Assembly (NCBI GenBank): GCA_902588745.1
Contig: CACIQI010000006.1
Coordinates: 1-64,000 of the forward strand
Reading direction: 5' to 3'
Source: an uncultured Alphaproteobacteria bacterium
GTDB taxonomy: Bacteria > Pseudomonadota > Alphaproteobacteria > HIMB59 > GCA-002718135
Length of the DNA: 64,000 nt
Shown here: in pieces, positions 38,306-47,083 of the stretch
Layout: each line of letters begins with the position of its first letter
Position numbering within the stretch: the first letter of the stretch is position 1
Program-made: the position numbers and the translations under genes
The notes under the pieces: generated by a model
The model's input: only the letters and a program-made list of their open reading frames with translations
Databases searched by the model: none
Told to the model about the DNA's origin: nothing

Positions 38306-38332
38306 TTTAAATAATTGATAAATAATAATTAT
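38306..38332 (+). repeat. 27-base direct repeat, copy 2
   Basis: Identical to 9308-9334 and in the same orientation. Here it lies in the umuD upstream region, covering the presumed -10 and transcript start. Confidence 0.5.
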
Positions 38333-38356
38333 ATTATTTATAAAATTATTTGTTCT
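38328..38356 (-). promoter_or_regulatory. Candidate umuDC promoter
   Basis: On the minus strand a perfect TATAAT (38328-38333) lies 17 bases after AGAACA (38351-38356), which is part of the SOS box. LexA bound to the box would cover the -35 element. Confidence 0.6.
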
Positions 38357-38366
38357 ACTTTTGTTC
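38352..38366. promoter_or_regulatory. LexA (SOS) box, GTTC-N7-GTTC
   Basis: GTTC, seven bases (TACTTTT), GTTC. This direct repeat is the LexA operator form of Alphaproteobacteria rather than the CTG-N10-CAG palindrome of Gammaproteobacteria. It sits 63 bases before umuD and may also lie within reach of the divergent AlaX gene. Confidence 0.85.
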
Positions 38367-38428
38367 TAATTTATTCAGAATGAGAAAAAAGTCAATATAA
38401 TATTTTTAAAATACTGTTAAAAAACGCT

Positions 38429-39130
38429 ATGACAAAATTATTCGAAGATGATGCATACCTTAAAGAATTTAAAGCAAAAATTATAGGTATTGTGAAAGAA
38501 GAAAATCGTATTGAGTTAGATAAGACAGCATTTTATGCAAAAAGTGGTGGTCAACCTGGGGACATAGGTGCAATAGAAGCTGAAAATATAAAAATACAAG
38601 TTTTAGATACTATTAAAGAAAATAATAAAATAATAAATATTGTAGATAATCTCAAAGATCTTGAAGAGAATGTTGATATAATTGGAAAAATAAATTGGGA
38701 TTTACGATACAAGCATATGAGAATGCATACTGCGCTGCACTTGTTATGTTCTATAGTCCCTTTAGGAGTAACTGGTGGTCAAATTGGTTATGAAAAAAGT
38801 CGATTAGATTTTAATGATCCAGATAAATTAATAAATAAAGAAGAATTGGAAGAAAAAATAAATTTGTTAGTTGAAGATAATCATAACGTTACTAGTGAAG
38901 TAATTGAAAGTAGTATATTAGAGGAAAAACCTGAACTAGTCAGAACTATGTCAGTAAAACCTCCTCAAATAGATGGTAAAATAAGATTAATTAGAATTGG
39001 TGATATTGATTTACAACCTTGTGGTGGCACACATGTGAAATCAACTAATGAGATAGGTAAAATTCAAATCGGTAAAATAGAAAACAAAGGTAAAATGAAT
39101 AGAAGGATTAATCTATTGTTACCTTCGTAA
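38429..39130 (+). CDS. Alanyl-tRNA editing protein, AlaX type
   Basis: The 233-residue protein is a free-standing copy of the alanyl-tRNA synthetase editing domain. Zinc ligands are in RMHTALHLL (HxxxH) and PCGGTHV (CxxxH); a short AlaRS-like barrel leads it (DKTAFYAKSGGQPGDIG). It hydrolyses Ser- or Gly-tRNA-Ala in trans. A TATAAT at 38396 is 28 bases before the start. It is convergent with aapP (1-base gap). Confidence 0.9.
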   Translation: MTKLFEDDAYLKEFKAKIIGIVKEENRIELDKTAFYAKSGGQPGDIGAIEAENIKIQVLDTIKENNKIINIVDNLKDLEENVDIIGKINWDLRYKHMRMHTALHLLCSIVPLGVTGGQIGYEKSRLDFNDPDKLINKEELEEKINLLVEDNHNVTSEVIESSILEEKPELVRTMSVKPPQIDGKIRLIRIGDIDLQPCGGTHVKSTNEIGKIQIGKIENKGKMNRRINLLLPS

Positions 39131-39131
39131 A

Positions 39132-39875
39132 TTACTGATGAAGAATCTGACTTAAAAATAACTTTGTACGATCACTCTCTGGATTATTAAAAAACTTATC
39201 TGGGCTAGCTTCCTCAACAATTTTACCTTCATCCATAAACACCATTCTATCAGCTACTGTCTTAGCAAAACCCATTTCGTGAGTAACAACAATCATAGTC
39301 ATTCCACCGTTTGCCAAATCAACCATAACATCTAAAACTTCTTTAATCATTTCAGGGTCTAGAGCTGAAGTTGGTTCATCAAAAAGCATAATATTAGGAT
39401 TCATTGCCAGAGATCTAGCAATTGCAACTCTTTGTTGTTGACCGCCAGATAATTGACCAGGATACTTGTTGGCTTGTTCAGGAATTTTTACTATTTCTAA
39501 CTGTCTCATAGCTAGCTCTTCAGCTTCTGCCTTTGGCATTTTTTTAACCCAAATTGGAGCTAAAGTTATATTTTCTTTTACAGATAAATGAGGGAATAAA
39601 TTAAATTGCTGGAATACCATTCCAACTTCTTTTCTAACATTATCAATATTTTTTAAATTTCCTGTTAACTCAATTCCATCAACAACAATTGAACCTTCTT
39701 GGTGCTCTTCCAATCTATTAATACATCTGATCATTGTAGATTTACCAGAACCAGAAGGGCCACAAACTACAATTCTTTCTTTCTTCTTAACTTCAAGATT
39801 TACATCTTGTAATACATGAAAATCTCCAAACCACTTGTTAACATTTTTTAATGAAATTATAGATTCTTCACTCAT
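39132..39875 (-). CDS. aapP: General L-amino acid ABC transporter ATP-binding protein
   Basis: A 247-residue ATPase of the polar amino acid family. Walker A is GPSGSGKST, the signature [16 protein letters not shown], Walker [16 protein letters not shown]. It is the last gene of aapJ-aapQ-aapM-aapP and follows aapM by one base. Confidence 0.95.
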   Translation of the reverse strand: MSEESIISLKNVNKWFGDFHVLQDVNLEVKKKERIVVCGPSGSGKSTMIRCINRLEEHQEGSIVVDGIELTGNLKNIDNVRKEVGMVFQQFNLFPHLSVKENITLAPIWVKKMPKAEAEELAMRQLEIVKIPEQANKYPGQLSGGQQQRVAIARSLAMNPNIMLFDEPTSALDPEMIKEVLDVMVDLANGGMTMIVVTHEMGFAKTVADRMVFMDEGKIVEEASPDKFFNNPESDRTKLFLSQILHQ

Positions 39876-39876
39876 T

Positions 39877-41010
39877 TTAATCAGCCCCCATATTAATACC
39901 TGTTTTTAATTTCTTTTCCAAATACAAACTGTATCTAGACATTCCAAATGTGAATATAAAAAATACCAAACTTACAAAAAAGTAAATTTCATAAGATAAA
40001 CCTAACCAATTGGTGTCTGCTAAAGTACCTCTTCCAATTCCTAATAAATCCAATATTCCTACAATAATAACTAAAGTTGTATCCTTAAATAAACCTATAG
40101 ATGTGTTGACAATTGGTGGTATGGAAATTCTAATAGCTTGAGGAAGTATTATTAATAAATTCATTCTCCAATAAGACATCCCAAGTGATTTAGCAGCTTC
40201 ATATTGACCAGGAGGTATTGCTTGTAGCCCTCCTCGTATAACTTCTGCCATATAAGCTGATTGGAATAATGTAACAGCTACTAGAACTCTTACTAAACCG
40301 TCCATATCTATTCCTTCTGGTAAAAATAAAGGTAGCATTACCATTCCAAAAAATAACAAAGTAATTAGGGGAACCCCTCTGATAAATTCAATAAACAATG
40401 TACACATCATGCTTATGACTGGTAATTTAGATCTTCTCCCTAATGCTAGCATAATCCCAATAGGAAAAGCTAAAGCTATTCCAGTACAGCCTAGAACCAG
40501 TGTTACTAGAAGACCACCCCATTTGTTAGTAGAAACTTCAGTAAAGCCTAATCCTCCATTAAGTAAAAAATAAGCGATAACAGGAAAAATGTATGTAAAA
40601 TATAAGAAGTACTTTCTATATGGAAGTTTTGCATACAAAAGAGGTAGCAATGCTAATGCTAACATTGCATAAGCTATATTTACCCTCCAAACTTCAACCT
40701 TTGGATAAAATCCATAAATAAATTGATAAAACCTTACATATATAACTGCCCAACAAGCTCCACCATTTTCAGGATCTAAATTTCGTGAACACATTTCTTG
40801 GTTAGTAATTTGTTCACCAAGATAATTATATTTGAAGTCAGCTGAAAATATTGTCCAATCTAAAATCCAAGGAATAAACTGGTACAAACAATAAATAACA
40901 AATAAAGTTATTAATGAGTTTGTCCAATTGAAGAATAAATTTATTCGAAACCAACCAATAATACCTGTTGTTGCTACTGGTGGTTTTCTAACTTCATTCA
41001 TTTCGTTCAT
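39877..41010 (-). CDS. aapM: General L-amino acid ABC transporter permease AapM/BztC type
   Basis: A 377-residue permease, much longer than a usual His/Glu permease because of an N-terminal extension with extra spans and a periplasmic loop (about residues 50-110), as in AapM/BztC. The core has the permease loop [28 protein letters not shown]. It overlaps aapQ by one base. Confidence 0.93.
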   Translation of the reverse strand: MNEMNEVRKPPVATTGIIGWFRINLFFNWTNSLITLFVIYCLYQFIPWILDWTIFSADFKYNYLGEQITNQEMCSRNLDPENGGACWAVIYVRFYQFIYGFYPKVEVWRVNIAYAMLALALLPLLYAKLPYRKYFLYFTYIFPVIAYFLLNGGLGFTEVSTNKWGGLLVTLVLGCTGIALAFPIGIMLALGRRSKLPVISMMCTLFIEFIRGVPLITLLFFGMVMLPLFLPEGIDMDGLVRVLVAVTLFQSAYMAEVIRGGLQAIPPGQYEAAKSLGMSYWRMNLLIILPQAIRISIPPIVNTSIGLFKDTTLVIIVGILDLLGIGRGTLADTNWLGLSYEIYFFVSLVFFIFTFGMSRYSLYLEKKLKTGINMGAD

Positions 41011-42188
41011 TACTTTTCCTTAAATTGTATACTTCTATTATAAATATTCATAAAGAAAGATATGGTCAGACTAATTGACAAATAAGTTGCCATAACAATT
41101 GCCATACATTCAATAGCTTGACCAGTTTGATTTAAACTTATTCCTCCAAAACCGTGAACAAGATCAGCATATCCGACAGCAATTCCTAAAGAAGAATTTT
41201 TGGTTAAGTTTAGATACTGACTTGTTAGTGGAGGGACAATCACTCTAAGAGCTTGCGGTATAATGATTAGTCTCATTATCCATGTTTGTTTTAAGCCTAT
41301 AGCAGCAGATGCCTCTCTTTGTCCTTTTGAGACAGACATTATACCTGCTCTAACTATTTCAGAAATGAAAGCTGCTGTGTAAATTGATAATGCTAAAAAC
41401 ATTGCTATAAATTCAGGTCTAATAACTAGACCGCCTTTAAAGTTAAAACCTTTTAATTCTGGATGCTCAAAAGACAAAGGTGAACCAAGAATAAAAAATA
41501 AAATTAATGGAACAATAAATATTAATCCGATTGAACTTGAGAATACTGGGAATTGTTGACCTGTCTTATCTTGTCTTTTTTTTGCCCATCTATTTATTAA
41601 GAAACTTGAAATTAAAGCCAATACAATTGCAATTAATACATATGAAAATCCGCTTTCAAATATTGGTCTTGGAGAATACAATCCTCTGTTTGAAATATAA
41701 AATACATCAAGAACTTGTAATGATTGCTTAACACGAGGAAGTTGAATTAAAATACTATACCATAAAATTATTTGAAGAAGTAAGGGTACATTTCTTGAAA
41801 ATTCAACGTAAATATAAACTAGTCGACTTAATAACCAATTTGAAGATAGTCTTACTATGCCCAATATAAAACCTAAAATTGTTGCAGCTATACAACCTGT
41901 AATTGATACCAAAAGAGTATTTAAGACTCCTACAAAATAAACTTTTAAGTGTGTATCGGTTGATTTAAATTCTAAGAAGGGGGAAAAACTTATATCAAAG
42001 CCAGCTGGATTTTGAAGAAAACTCCAACCAGTTGCGATATTTCTTTTTTCTAAGTTGTAAGAAGTTGTACTTATTACAAAAAATAACCCTAGGGCAAATA
42101 AACCTACAACTAAAGTTTGAAAAAAAATGGATCTAAATTTTTCATCAGAAAAGAAACCTAAGTTAGATCGCATCGCTAGTATATACAA
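41010..42188 (-). CDS. aapQ: General L-amino acid ABC transporter permease AapQ/BztB type
   Basis: A 392-residue permease with the same extended layout as AapQ/BztB: N-terminal span, about 60-residue periplasmic loop, then the permease core with TAAFISEIVRAGIMSVSKGQREASAA. It pairs with AapM. The start is 7 bases from the hairpin that follows aapJ. Confidence 0.93.
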   Translation of the reverse strand: MYILAMRSNLGFFSDEKFRSIFFQTLVVGLFALGLFFVISTTSYNLEKRNIATGWSFLQNPAGFDISFSPFLEFKSTDTHLKVYFVGVLNTLLVSITGCIAATILGFILGIVRLSSNWLLSRLVYIYVEFSRNVPLLLQIILWYSILIQLPRVKQSLQVLDVFYISNRGLYSPRPIFESGFSYVLIAIVLALISSFLINRWAKKRQDKTGQQFPVFSSSIGLIFIVPLILFFILGSPLSFEHPELKGFNFKGGLVIRPEFIAMFLALSIYTAAFISEIVRAGIMSVSKGQREASAAIGLKQTWIMRLIIIPQALRVIVPPLTSQYLNLTKNSSLGIAVGYADLVHGFGGISLNQTGQAIECMAIVMATYLSISLTISFFMNIYNRSIQFKEK

Positions 42189-42189
42189 A

Positions 42190-42221
42190 AAAAATGGGGG
42201 GTTTAAAACCCCCCGTTTTAA
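42190..42221 (-). terminator. Hairpin with T-run between aapJ and aapQ
   Basis: On the minus strand GGGGGG, a loop TTTTAAA, CCCCCC and then A plus eight T residues form an intrinsic terminator 14 bases after the aapJ stop. The permease genes lie directly behind it, so it likely acts as a partial terminator or 3' stabiliser giving more binding protein than permease. Confidence 0.8.
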
Positions 42222-42234
42222 ATTTAATTAAGAT

Positions 42235-43239
42235 TTATCTGAATGGAGGTGCGTATAAAATACCACCTTGAGTCCATAGAGCATTTAAACCTCTTGCAAT
42301 TTCTAGAGGTGTGTCTGGACCTACGTTTGCTTCGTATGATTCTGAGTAGTTACCAATTTGTTTGATAATTTGGTAAGCCCAATCATTACTTAGCTCAAGC
42401 ATTTCTCCATAGTTACCTTCAACACCAAGAAGTCTTAGTACTTCAGGAACATTAGAGCTCGTTTGAGCATCAACGTTTTCAGATGTAATACCTAGTTCTT
42501 CAGCAATAATCATTGCATTTAAAGACCAACGAACTACGTCACCCCACTGGTGGTCACCATGTCTTACAAGTGGGCCAAGTGGTTCTTTTGAAATAATTTC
42601 TGGTAATACAACCCATTTATCTGGATTAGAAGCAGCAGCTCTTGTTGAAGAAAGACCTGATGCATCAGTTGTGTATACGTCACATCTTCCAGCAAATAAG
42701 TTTTCTTTACCTTCATCATTAGTTTCAATTGGAAGTGCTTCGTAGCTAATTCCATTTAATCTAAAGAAGTCAGCAAGGTTTAACTCTGTAGTAGTACCAG
42801 TTTGGATACATACAGTAGCACCATCAAGCTCAGTTGCACTTGATACACCAAGAGCAGATGGAACCATGAAACCTTGTCCATCGTAGAAGTTTACACCTAC
42901 GAACTCAAAACCAAGATTAACATCACGGCTAATTGTCCAAGTTGTATTTCTCGCTAACATATCAACTTCACCAGAAGCTAACGTTGGGAAACGAGATTTA
43001 CCTGTAGTAGTAATAAATTCTACTTTTGAACGGTCTCCAAAAACAGCTACAGCAACTGCACGACACATATCTGCATCTAGACCAGCCCATTCACCGCTAT
43101 CATCTGGAGCAGCAAAACCAGCAAGACCAGTTGTTACTCCACATTTTAGAAAACCTCTATTTTTAACATCATCAAGAGTTCCAGCATGTGCTGAAAAAGC
43201 AAACGCTACAACCGCAAAGATAGATAATAGTTTTTTCAT
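42235..43239 (-). CDS. aapJ: General L-amino acid-binding periplasmic protein
   Basis: A 334-residue periplasmic binding protein with a signal peptide (about 19 residues, ending AFSAHA) and family blocks LKCGVTTGLAGFAAPDDSGEWAG, DMCRAVAVAVFGD and CIQTGTTTELNLADFF. It binds a broad set of L-amino acids in AapJ/BztA systems. GGAG stands 8 bases before the ATG. Codon use is richer in G+C than its neighbours, as often seen for very highly expressed genes. Confidence 0.95.
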   Translation of the reverse strand: MKKLLSIFAVVAFAFSAHAGTLDDVKNRGFLKCGVTTGLAGFAAPDDSGEWAGLDADMCRAVAVAVFGDRSKVEFITTTGKSRFPTLASGEVDMLARNTTWTISRDVNLGFEFVGVNFYDGQGFMVPSALGVSSATELDGATVCIQTGTTTELNLADFFRLNGISYEALPIETNDEGKENLFAGRCDVYTTDASGLSSTRAAASNPDKWVVLPEIISKEPLGPLVRHGDHQWGDVVRWSLNAMIIAEELGITSENVDAQTSSNVPEVLRLLGVEGNYGEMLELSNDWAYQIIKQIGNYSESYEANVGPDTPLEIARGLNALWTQGGILYAPPFR

Positions 43240-43330
43240 ATTATTTTCTCCGTTTAAATAATTATTTAAATATCTTTTTTCAAAGATTGCTTCCCTATAA
43301 CAAATTAATAAGTTAATCCCAATAATAGAT

Positions 43331-43359
43331 TTGTTAAGCTTAAAATTGCCTACTATAAT
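43331..43359 (+). promoter_or_regulatory. Sigma-70-type promoter of the metC-like gene
   Basis: TTGTTA, a 17-base spacer and a perfect TATAAT are followed by the metC-like ATG about 40 bases on. Spacing and both elements fit the vegetative consensus. Confidence 0.65.
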
Positions 43360-43400
43360 TTGTGTATAAAGATTTTGGCTTATACAACATTTAGTTGTTT

Positions 43401-44561
43401 ATGAAAATAAAAACAAAATTAACAAAAATAGGTAGAAATCCTCTTAAACAAAAAGGGTTTATCAACCCTGGTACCTATAAGGGTTCTACAATGATCTTTA
43501 ATACATTTAAAGATTACTTAAACGATATTAAAAATTTTGACGATAGAACAACATTTTATGGAATAAATAAAAATCCATTTCATAAGCAGTTAGAAGACAG
43601 TATTTCTTTTTTATATAATTGCAATGATACAGTACTATCGCCATCAGGGTTGGCCTCTATAGTAATTCCCTTTTTTACATTTTTGAAATCTGGTGATGAG
43701 GTTTTAATAAATGATAGTGTTTATAGTCCTACTAGAACTTTTTGTGAGAACATCCTTAAACAATATAATATAAAAATAAAATATTTTCATCCAACAAAAA
43801 ATATTAATAATTTTCAAAAATTAATTAACAGTAAAACAAAGCTAATTTATTTAGAATCACCAGGAACAGCAACTTTTGATATTATTGATATACCTTTCAT
43901 TACAAAAATTGCTAAAAAAAAGAAAATACCAACTGTTATGGATAATACTTGGGCTTCACCTTTATTTTGTAATCCAATTAAATTAGGTATTGATATTATT
44001 ATAGATGCAGGAACTAAATATATAAATGGTCACTCGGATGTATTAATTGGTTTCGTTTCGTCTAATAAAAAATATTCCAAAAAAATAAGATCAACTTCAA
44101 AAACTTTAGGCATATGTCCTGGTTCTGAAGAAGTTTATTTAGCAATTAGAGGGTTGCCAACACTTGAAATTCGAATGAGAGAAATTGAAAAAAATGCATT
44201 ATTAATGGCAAAATATTTATTAGAACATGATCTTGTATCTGATGTTTTCCATCCAGCATTACCGCATACAAAAAATCATAAAATATGGAAAAGAGATTTC
44301 TCTGGTAGCACAGGCTTATTCTCATTTATGATGAAAAAGAAATACTCAAAAAATCAAATTGAAAAATTTTTTAATAAACTTAAAATATTCAAATTGGGAT
44401 ACAGTTGGGGTGGATTTGATAGTCTCATTACCTTTCCTCCATTAGATAAAAGAGAGTTTAAAAATAGAAATACTGGAACTTTAATTAGATTATATTGTGG
44501 ATTGGAAGACATTGATGATCAAATAAAAGATATTAAAAATGCATTAAAAATTTTAAATTAA
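43401..44561 (+). CDS. metC: Cystathionine beta-lyase-like PLP enzyme
   Basis: A 386-residue Cys/Met metabolism enzyme (fold type I). Landmarks are NPGTYKGSTMIFNTFKDYL (MetC-type N-terminus), the cofactor aspartate in VMDNTWASPLF and the PLP lysine in DAGTKYINGHSDV. It cleaves cystathionine to homocysteine, ammonia and pyruvate in the standard role. The track starts at TTG 43395; ATG 43401 is preferred. It is a second member of this family, distinct from the one beside cysK, and its stop adjoins the TauE-like ATG. Confidence 0.88.
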   Translation: MKIKTKLTKIGRNPLKQKGFINPGTYKGSTMIFNTFKDYLNDIKNFDDRTTFYGINKNPFHKQLEDSISFLYNCNDTVLSPSGLASIVIPFFTFLKSGDEVLINDSVYSPTRTFCENILKQYNIKIKYFHPTKNINNFQKLINSKTKLIYLESPGTATFDIIDIPFITKIAKKKKIPTVMDNTWASPLFCNPIKLGIDIIIDAGTKYINGHSDVLIGFVSSNKKYSKKIRSTSKTLGICPGSEEVYLAIRGLPTLEIRMREIEKNALLMAKYLLEHDLVSDVFHPALPHTKNHKIWKRDFSGSTGLFSFMMKKKYSKNQIEKFFNKLKIFKLGYSWGGFDSLITFPPLDKREFKNRNTGTLIRLYCGLEDIDDQIKDIKNALKILN

Positions 44562-45296
44562 ATGGATTTATATTTTTATATTTTTGCATCATTGGGGGTT
44601 TTTGTATTTGGTTTATCTAAAGGCGGTGTTCCAGGACCTATCGCGATGCTTGCAGTGCCAGTTATGTCGTTTGCAATGAGTCCTTTGCAAGCTGCGGGAA
44701 TATTGTTGCCACTTTTAATAATAATGGATTTTTCAGCAATCTATTTGTATTGGAAAAAATGGATAAACAGTATTTTAAAAATTGTAATCCCAGCATCTAT
44801 AATTGGTATTTTATTTGGAACTTTAACTTTTGAGTTTACAAACGAAGATCAGATAAGAATAATGGTTGGTGTTATATCAATTATTTTTGTTCTAGTGTCA
44901 TTTATTCAGAAAAATAATTATTTACTTAAACCAACAAAACTTAAAGGATACTTTTGGTCATCTGTTGCTGGATATACAAGTTTTTTAATTCATGCAGGAA
45001 ATCCTCCAATTAACTTTTATATGCTTCCTTTAAAGTTAGATAAAATTTCATTTATTGGAACAATGACATTGGCATTTATGGTTATAAATCTTGTCAAATT
45101 GGTTCCGTATTATTACGTTGGATTATTAGCACCTTCAAATCTTATGATTTCTCTCTATTTACTTCCACTAGCTTTTATTAGTGTTTTAATTGGTTACTTT
45201 GTGCAAAAAAGAATTCCAGAAAAATTATTTTTTAATATTGTTTATATTTTGCTTTTTTTGAGTGGTTGTAAATTAATATACGACGGAATAATTTAA
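44562..45296 (+). CDS. TauE/SafE family membrane permease
   Basis: A 244-residue protein with about eight spans in two related halves, each with a glycine-proline segment (FGLSKGGVPGPIAMLAVPVMS and the second-half AGNPPINFYMLPL). TauE/SafE proteins export sulfite, sulfoacetate or other organosulfur anions. It starts directly after the metC-like gene, which hints at a sulfur-related substrate. Confidence 0.85.
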   Translation: MDLYFYIFASLGVFVFGLSKGGVPGPIAMLAVPVMSFAMSPLQAAGILLPLLIIMDFSAIYLYWKKWINSILKIVIPASIIGILFGTLTFEFTNEDQIRIMVGVISIIFVLVSFIQKNNYLLKPTKLKGYFWSSVAGYTSFLIHAGNPPINFYMLPLKLDKISFIGTMTLAFMVINLVKLVPYYYVGLLAPSNLMISLYLLPLAFISVLIGYFVQKRIPEKLFFNIVYILLFLSGCKLIYDGII

Positions 45297-45309
45297 ATTA
45301 CATTGATAG

Positions 45310-45726
45310 CTAAATTTTTGTTTTATAATCAGCTCTTTTAGTTTTTCTAAGCCCAAAGGGACCAGGAATAAATAATGTCATGGTATTTGTATTTGGTTTT
45401 AAATCAACTCTATGTAAATGATCTGCTGATCTAAAACCAATGTAACCTGGTGGCCTCCAAAATTTACCTTTATTAGTAGTTTCCCAATAACCACCTTTTA
45501 AAATAATTGTTATATAAGGACAAAGATGATTATGAACTCCTTCACCATGATCATCATCTAACATTTTATGAATTAAAATATTAAATGGAAACCATTTAGG
45601 TCTTTTTCTAAATAACAAATAATATCTTTCCATCCATGGTTTGGCCTTATGAAATTCTGGATGCGATGGACCTCTGTCTAATACAATTTTTTTTCTTCCT
45701 AATTTTTCAAGTATTTTTAGAATCAT
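45310..45726 (-). CDS. Cupin-fold protein of unknown function
   Basis: A 138-residue protein with cupin metal-binding patterns: GEGVHNHLCPYITIILKGGYWE (motif 1) and DHLHRVDL (motif 2). The N-terminal third has conserved-looking PSHPEFHKAKPWMERY. It could be a small dioxygenase or isomerase. It is the last gene of the run with the nucleosidase and iol-like genes, overlapping the nucleosidase by 4 bases. Confidence 0.6.
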   Translation of the reverse strand: MILKILEKLGRKKIVLDRGPSHPEFHKAKPWMERYYLLFRKRPKWFPFNILIHKMLDDDHGEGVHNHLCPYITIILKGGYWETTNKGKFWRPPGYIGFRSADHLHRVDLKPNTNTMTLFIPGPFGLRKTKRADYKTKI

Positions 45727-46253
45727 ATTTTTAATTGAGGATATATCTCAGAAAATAACTTAGCTCCTTTTGAACAATTATCAATCCAATCATTATTTGA
45801 ATTTTCATTTGCATAATCAGAAATATATTTAAAACATCTAAATTTAATCTTGTGTAATTTACATACTTTAGCAAAAGAGTAAGCTTCCATATCAACAATA
45901 TCACAATCTATTTCTACTGATGATTGAACAAAACTATCTCCTGAGGCACATATATACCCCTCATTAGAATATGTAATTTTTGATATAGGGTCAAAAGGAG
46001 TTTCGCCTAATTTAAAATTCATCAAACCTCTTGCATCCATATCTCTTTGAACAAACTTCGTGCATTCCACTAATCCTGATAAGTTTTGCTTTATTGATCC
46101 AGCTGTTCCATAATTAATAATTTCATTAGGTTGAAATTTTGAAATTAATTCCATAATTTTGATTGTTGCATTTATCTTTCCCACACCTGAATAGTGGAAA
46201 TCTTTAAGATTTGGAGTTTCTTCTTTAAGTGCTGCAATAAAAATTTGTCCCAT
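45723..46253 (-). CDS. MTA/SAH nucleosidase-like phosphorylase-superfamily protein
   Basis: A 176-residue member of the PNP/UDP phosphorylase superfamily. The sequence follows MtnN landmarks: VGKINATIKIM, NYGTAGSIKQNL, ASGDSFV, catalytic-glutamate block VDMEAYSFAKVC and the aspartate in YISDYANENSN. It is shorter than E. coli MtnN (232) but keeps the active-site residues. Likely substrates are 5'-methylthio- or 5'-deoxyadenosine or SAH (inference). It shares one base with the aldolase gene upstream. Confidence 0.75.
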   Translation of the reverse strand: MGQIFIAALKEETPNLKDFHYSGVGKINATIKIMELISKFQPNEIINYGTAGSIKQNLSGLVECTKFVQRDMDARGLMNFKLGETPFDPISKITYSNEGYICASGDSFVQSSVEIDCDIVDMEAYSFAKVCKLHKIKFRCFKYISDYANENSNNDWIDNCSKGAKLFSEIYPQLKI

Positions 46254-47083
46254 TAATTTGGGCCGATTTGTTTTATAATTTTTTTTGTAACTTTTGTTAA
46301 ATCTTTAATCGTAGGTTTTAGTAATTGCAATCTATCATAGGTTTTTGGATTTTTTTTAAGATTTTTTCTCAAAGCCTCCCCAAATGTCATTCTAATTTCA
46401 GTTCCAATATTTAGTTTTGCTACTTTTGTTTTTCTTGCTAGTTTTTTTCTTTGCTCTACGGTAATGCCACTACTACCATGAAGAACTAAAGGGATTTTTG
46501 TTTTTGCTTCAATTAAATTAATTTTGTTGAAATCAATAGTCGCTTTTTTTGAAGTTTGTAAATGTGTATTACCAACTGAAATTGCCATTGCATCAATATT
46601 ACTTTTGTTTGCAAAAGATACTGCATCTTCAATATTAGTACCTTCTGAAATTTTACCATTATCATAACCTACAAAACCTATTTCTCCCTCAACAGAAATA
46701 TTATGTTTGTGAGCTCTTGAAGCAATTTTTTTACTAATTTTTATATTTTCATTTAAAGTTAATTTAGAACCATCAAACATTACAGATGTAAAGCCACTAT
46801 CAATCCCTTCATAACATTCATCTAAAGTATATCCATGATCAACATGACAACAAATATTAGTTTTTGTTTGACTAGCTAAATATCTAAACATTTTTCCTAA
46901 AATAGGAATTGGTGTATGTGCTCTACATGAGGGACCAGCTTGCAAAATAATTGGAATTCCAGTTTCATCAGCGGCTTCAGTAAAAGCTAAGGCATCATCC
47001 CAGCCTAGTACAACTAAACCTGCTACAGCATAATTATTTTTATTTGCATCATTTAAAATTTTTTTTAAATTTACAGCTGTCAT
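46253..47083 (-). CDS. Class II fructose-bisphosphate-type aldolase (IolJ-like)
   Basis: A 276-residue zinc aldolase. Metal and catalytic residues are in CCHVDHGYTLDECYEGIDSG, SVEGEIGFVG, VGNTHL and VLHGSSGI. Next to iolB and iolC it is best read as the enzyme splitting 2-deoxy-5-keto-gluconate 6-phosphate into DHAP and malonate semialdehyde, although other DHAP aldol products are possible. Start directly follows the iolB stop. Confidence 0.85.
   Translation of the reverse strand: MTAVNLKKILNDANKNNYAVAGLVVLGWDDALAFTEAADETGIPIILQAGPSCRAHTPIPILGKMFRYLASQTKTNICCHVDHGYTLDECYEGIDSGFTSVMFDGSKLTLNENIKISKKIASRAHKHNISVEGEIGFVGYDNGKISEGTNIEDAVSFANKSNIDAMAISVGNTHLQTSKKATIDFNKINLIEAKTKIPLVLHGSSGITVEQRKKLARKTKVAKLNIGTEIRMTFGEALRKNLKKNPKTYDRLQLLKPTIKDLTKVTKKIIKQIGPN

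Noticed and set aside
36368-38366. Genomic island integrated at the tRNA pair
   Set aside because: No integrase, no att repeat of the tRNA end and no shift in base composition were seen; only the gene order is suggestive.
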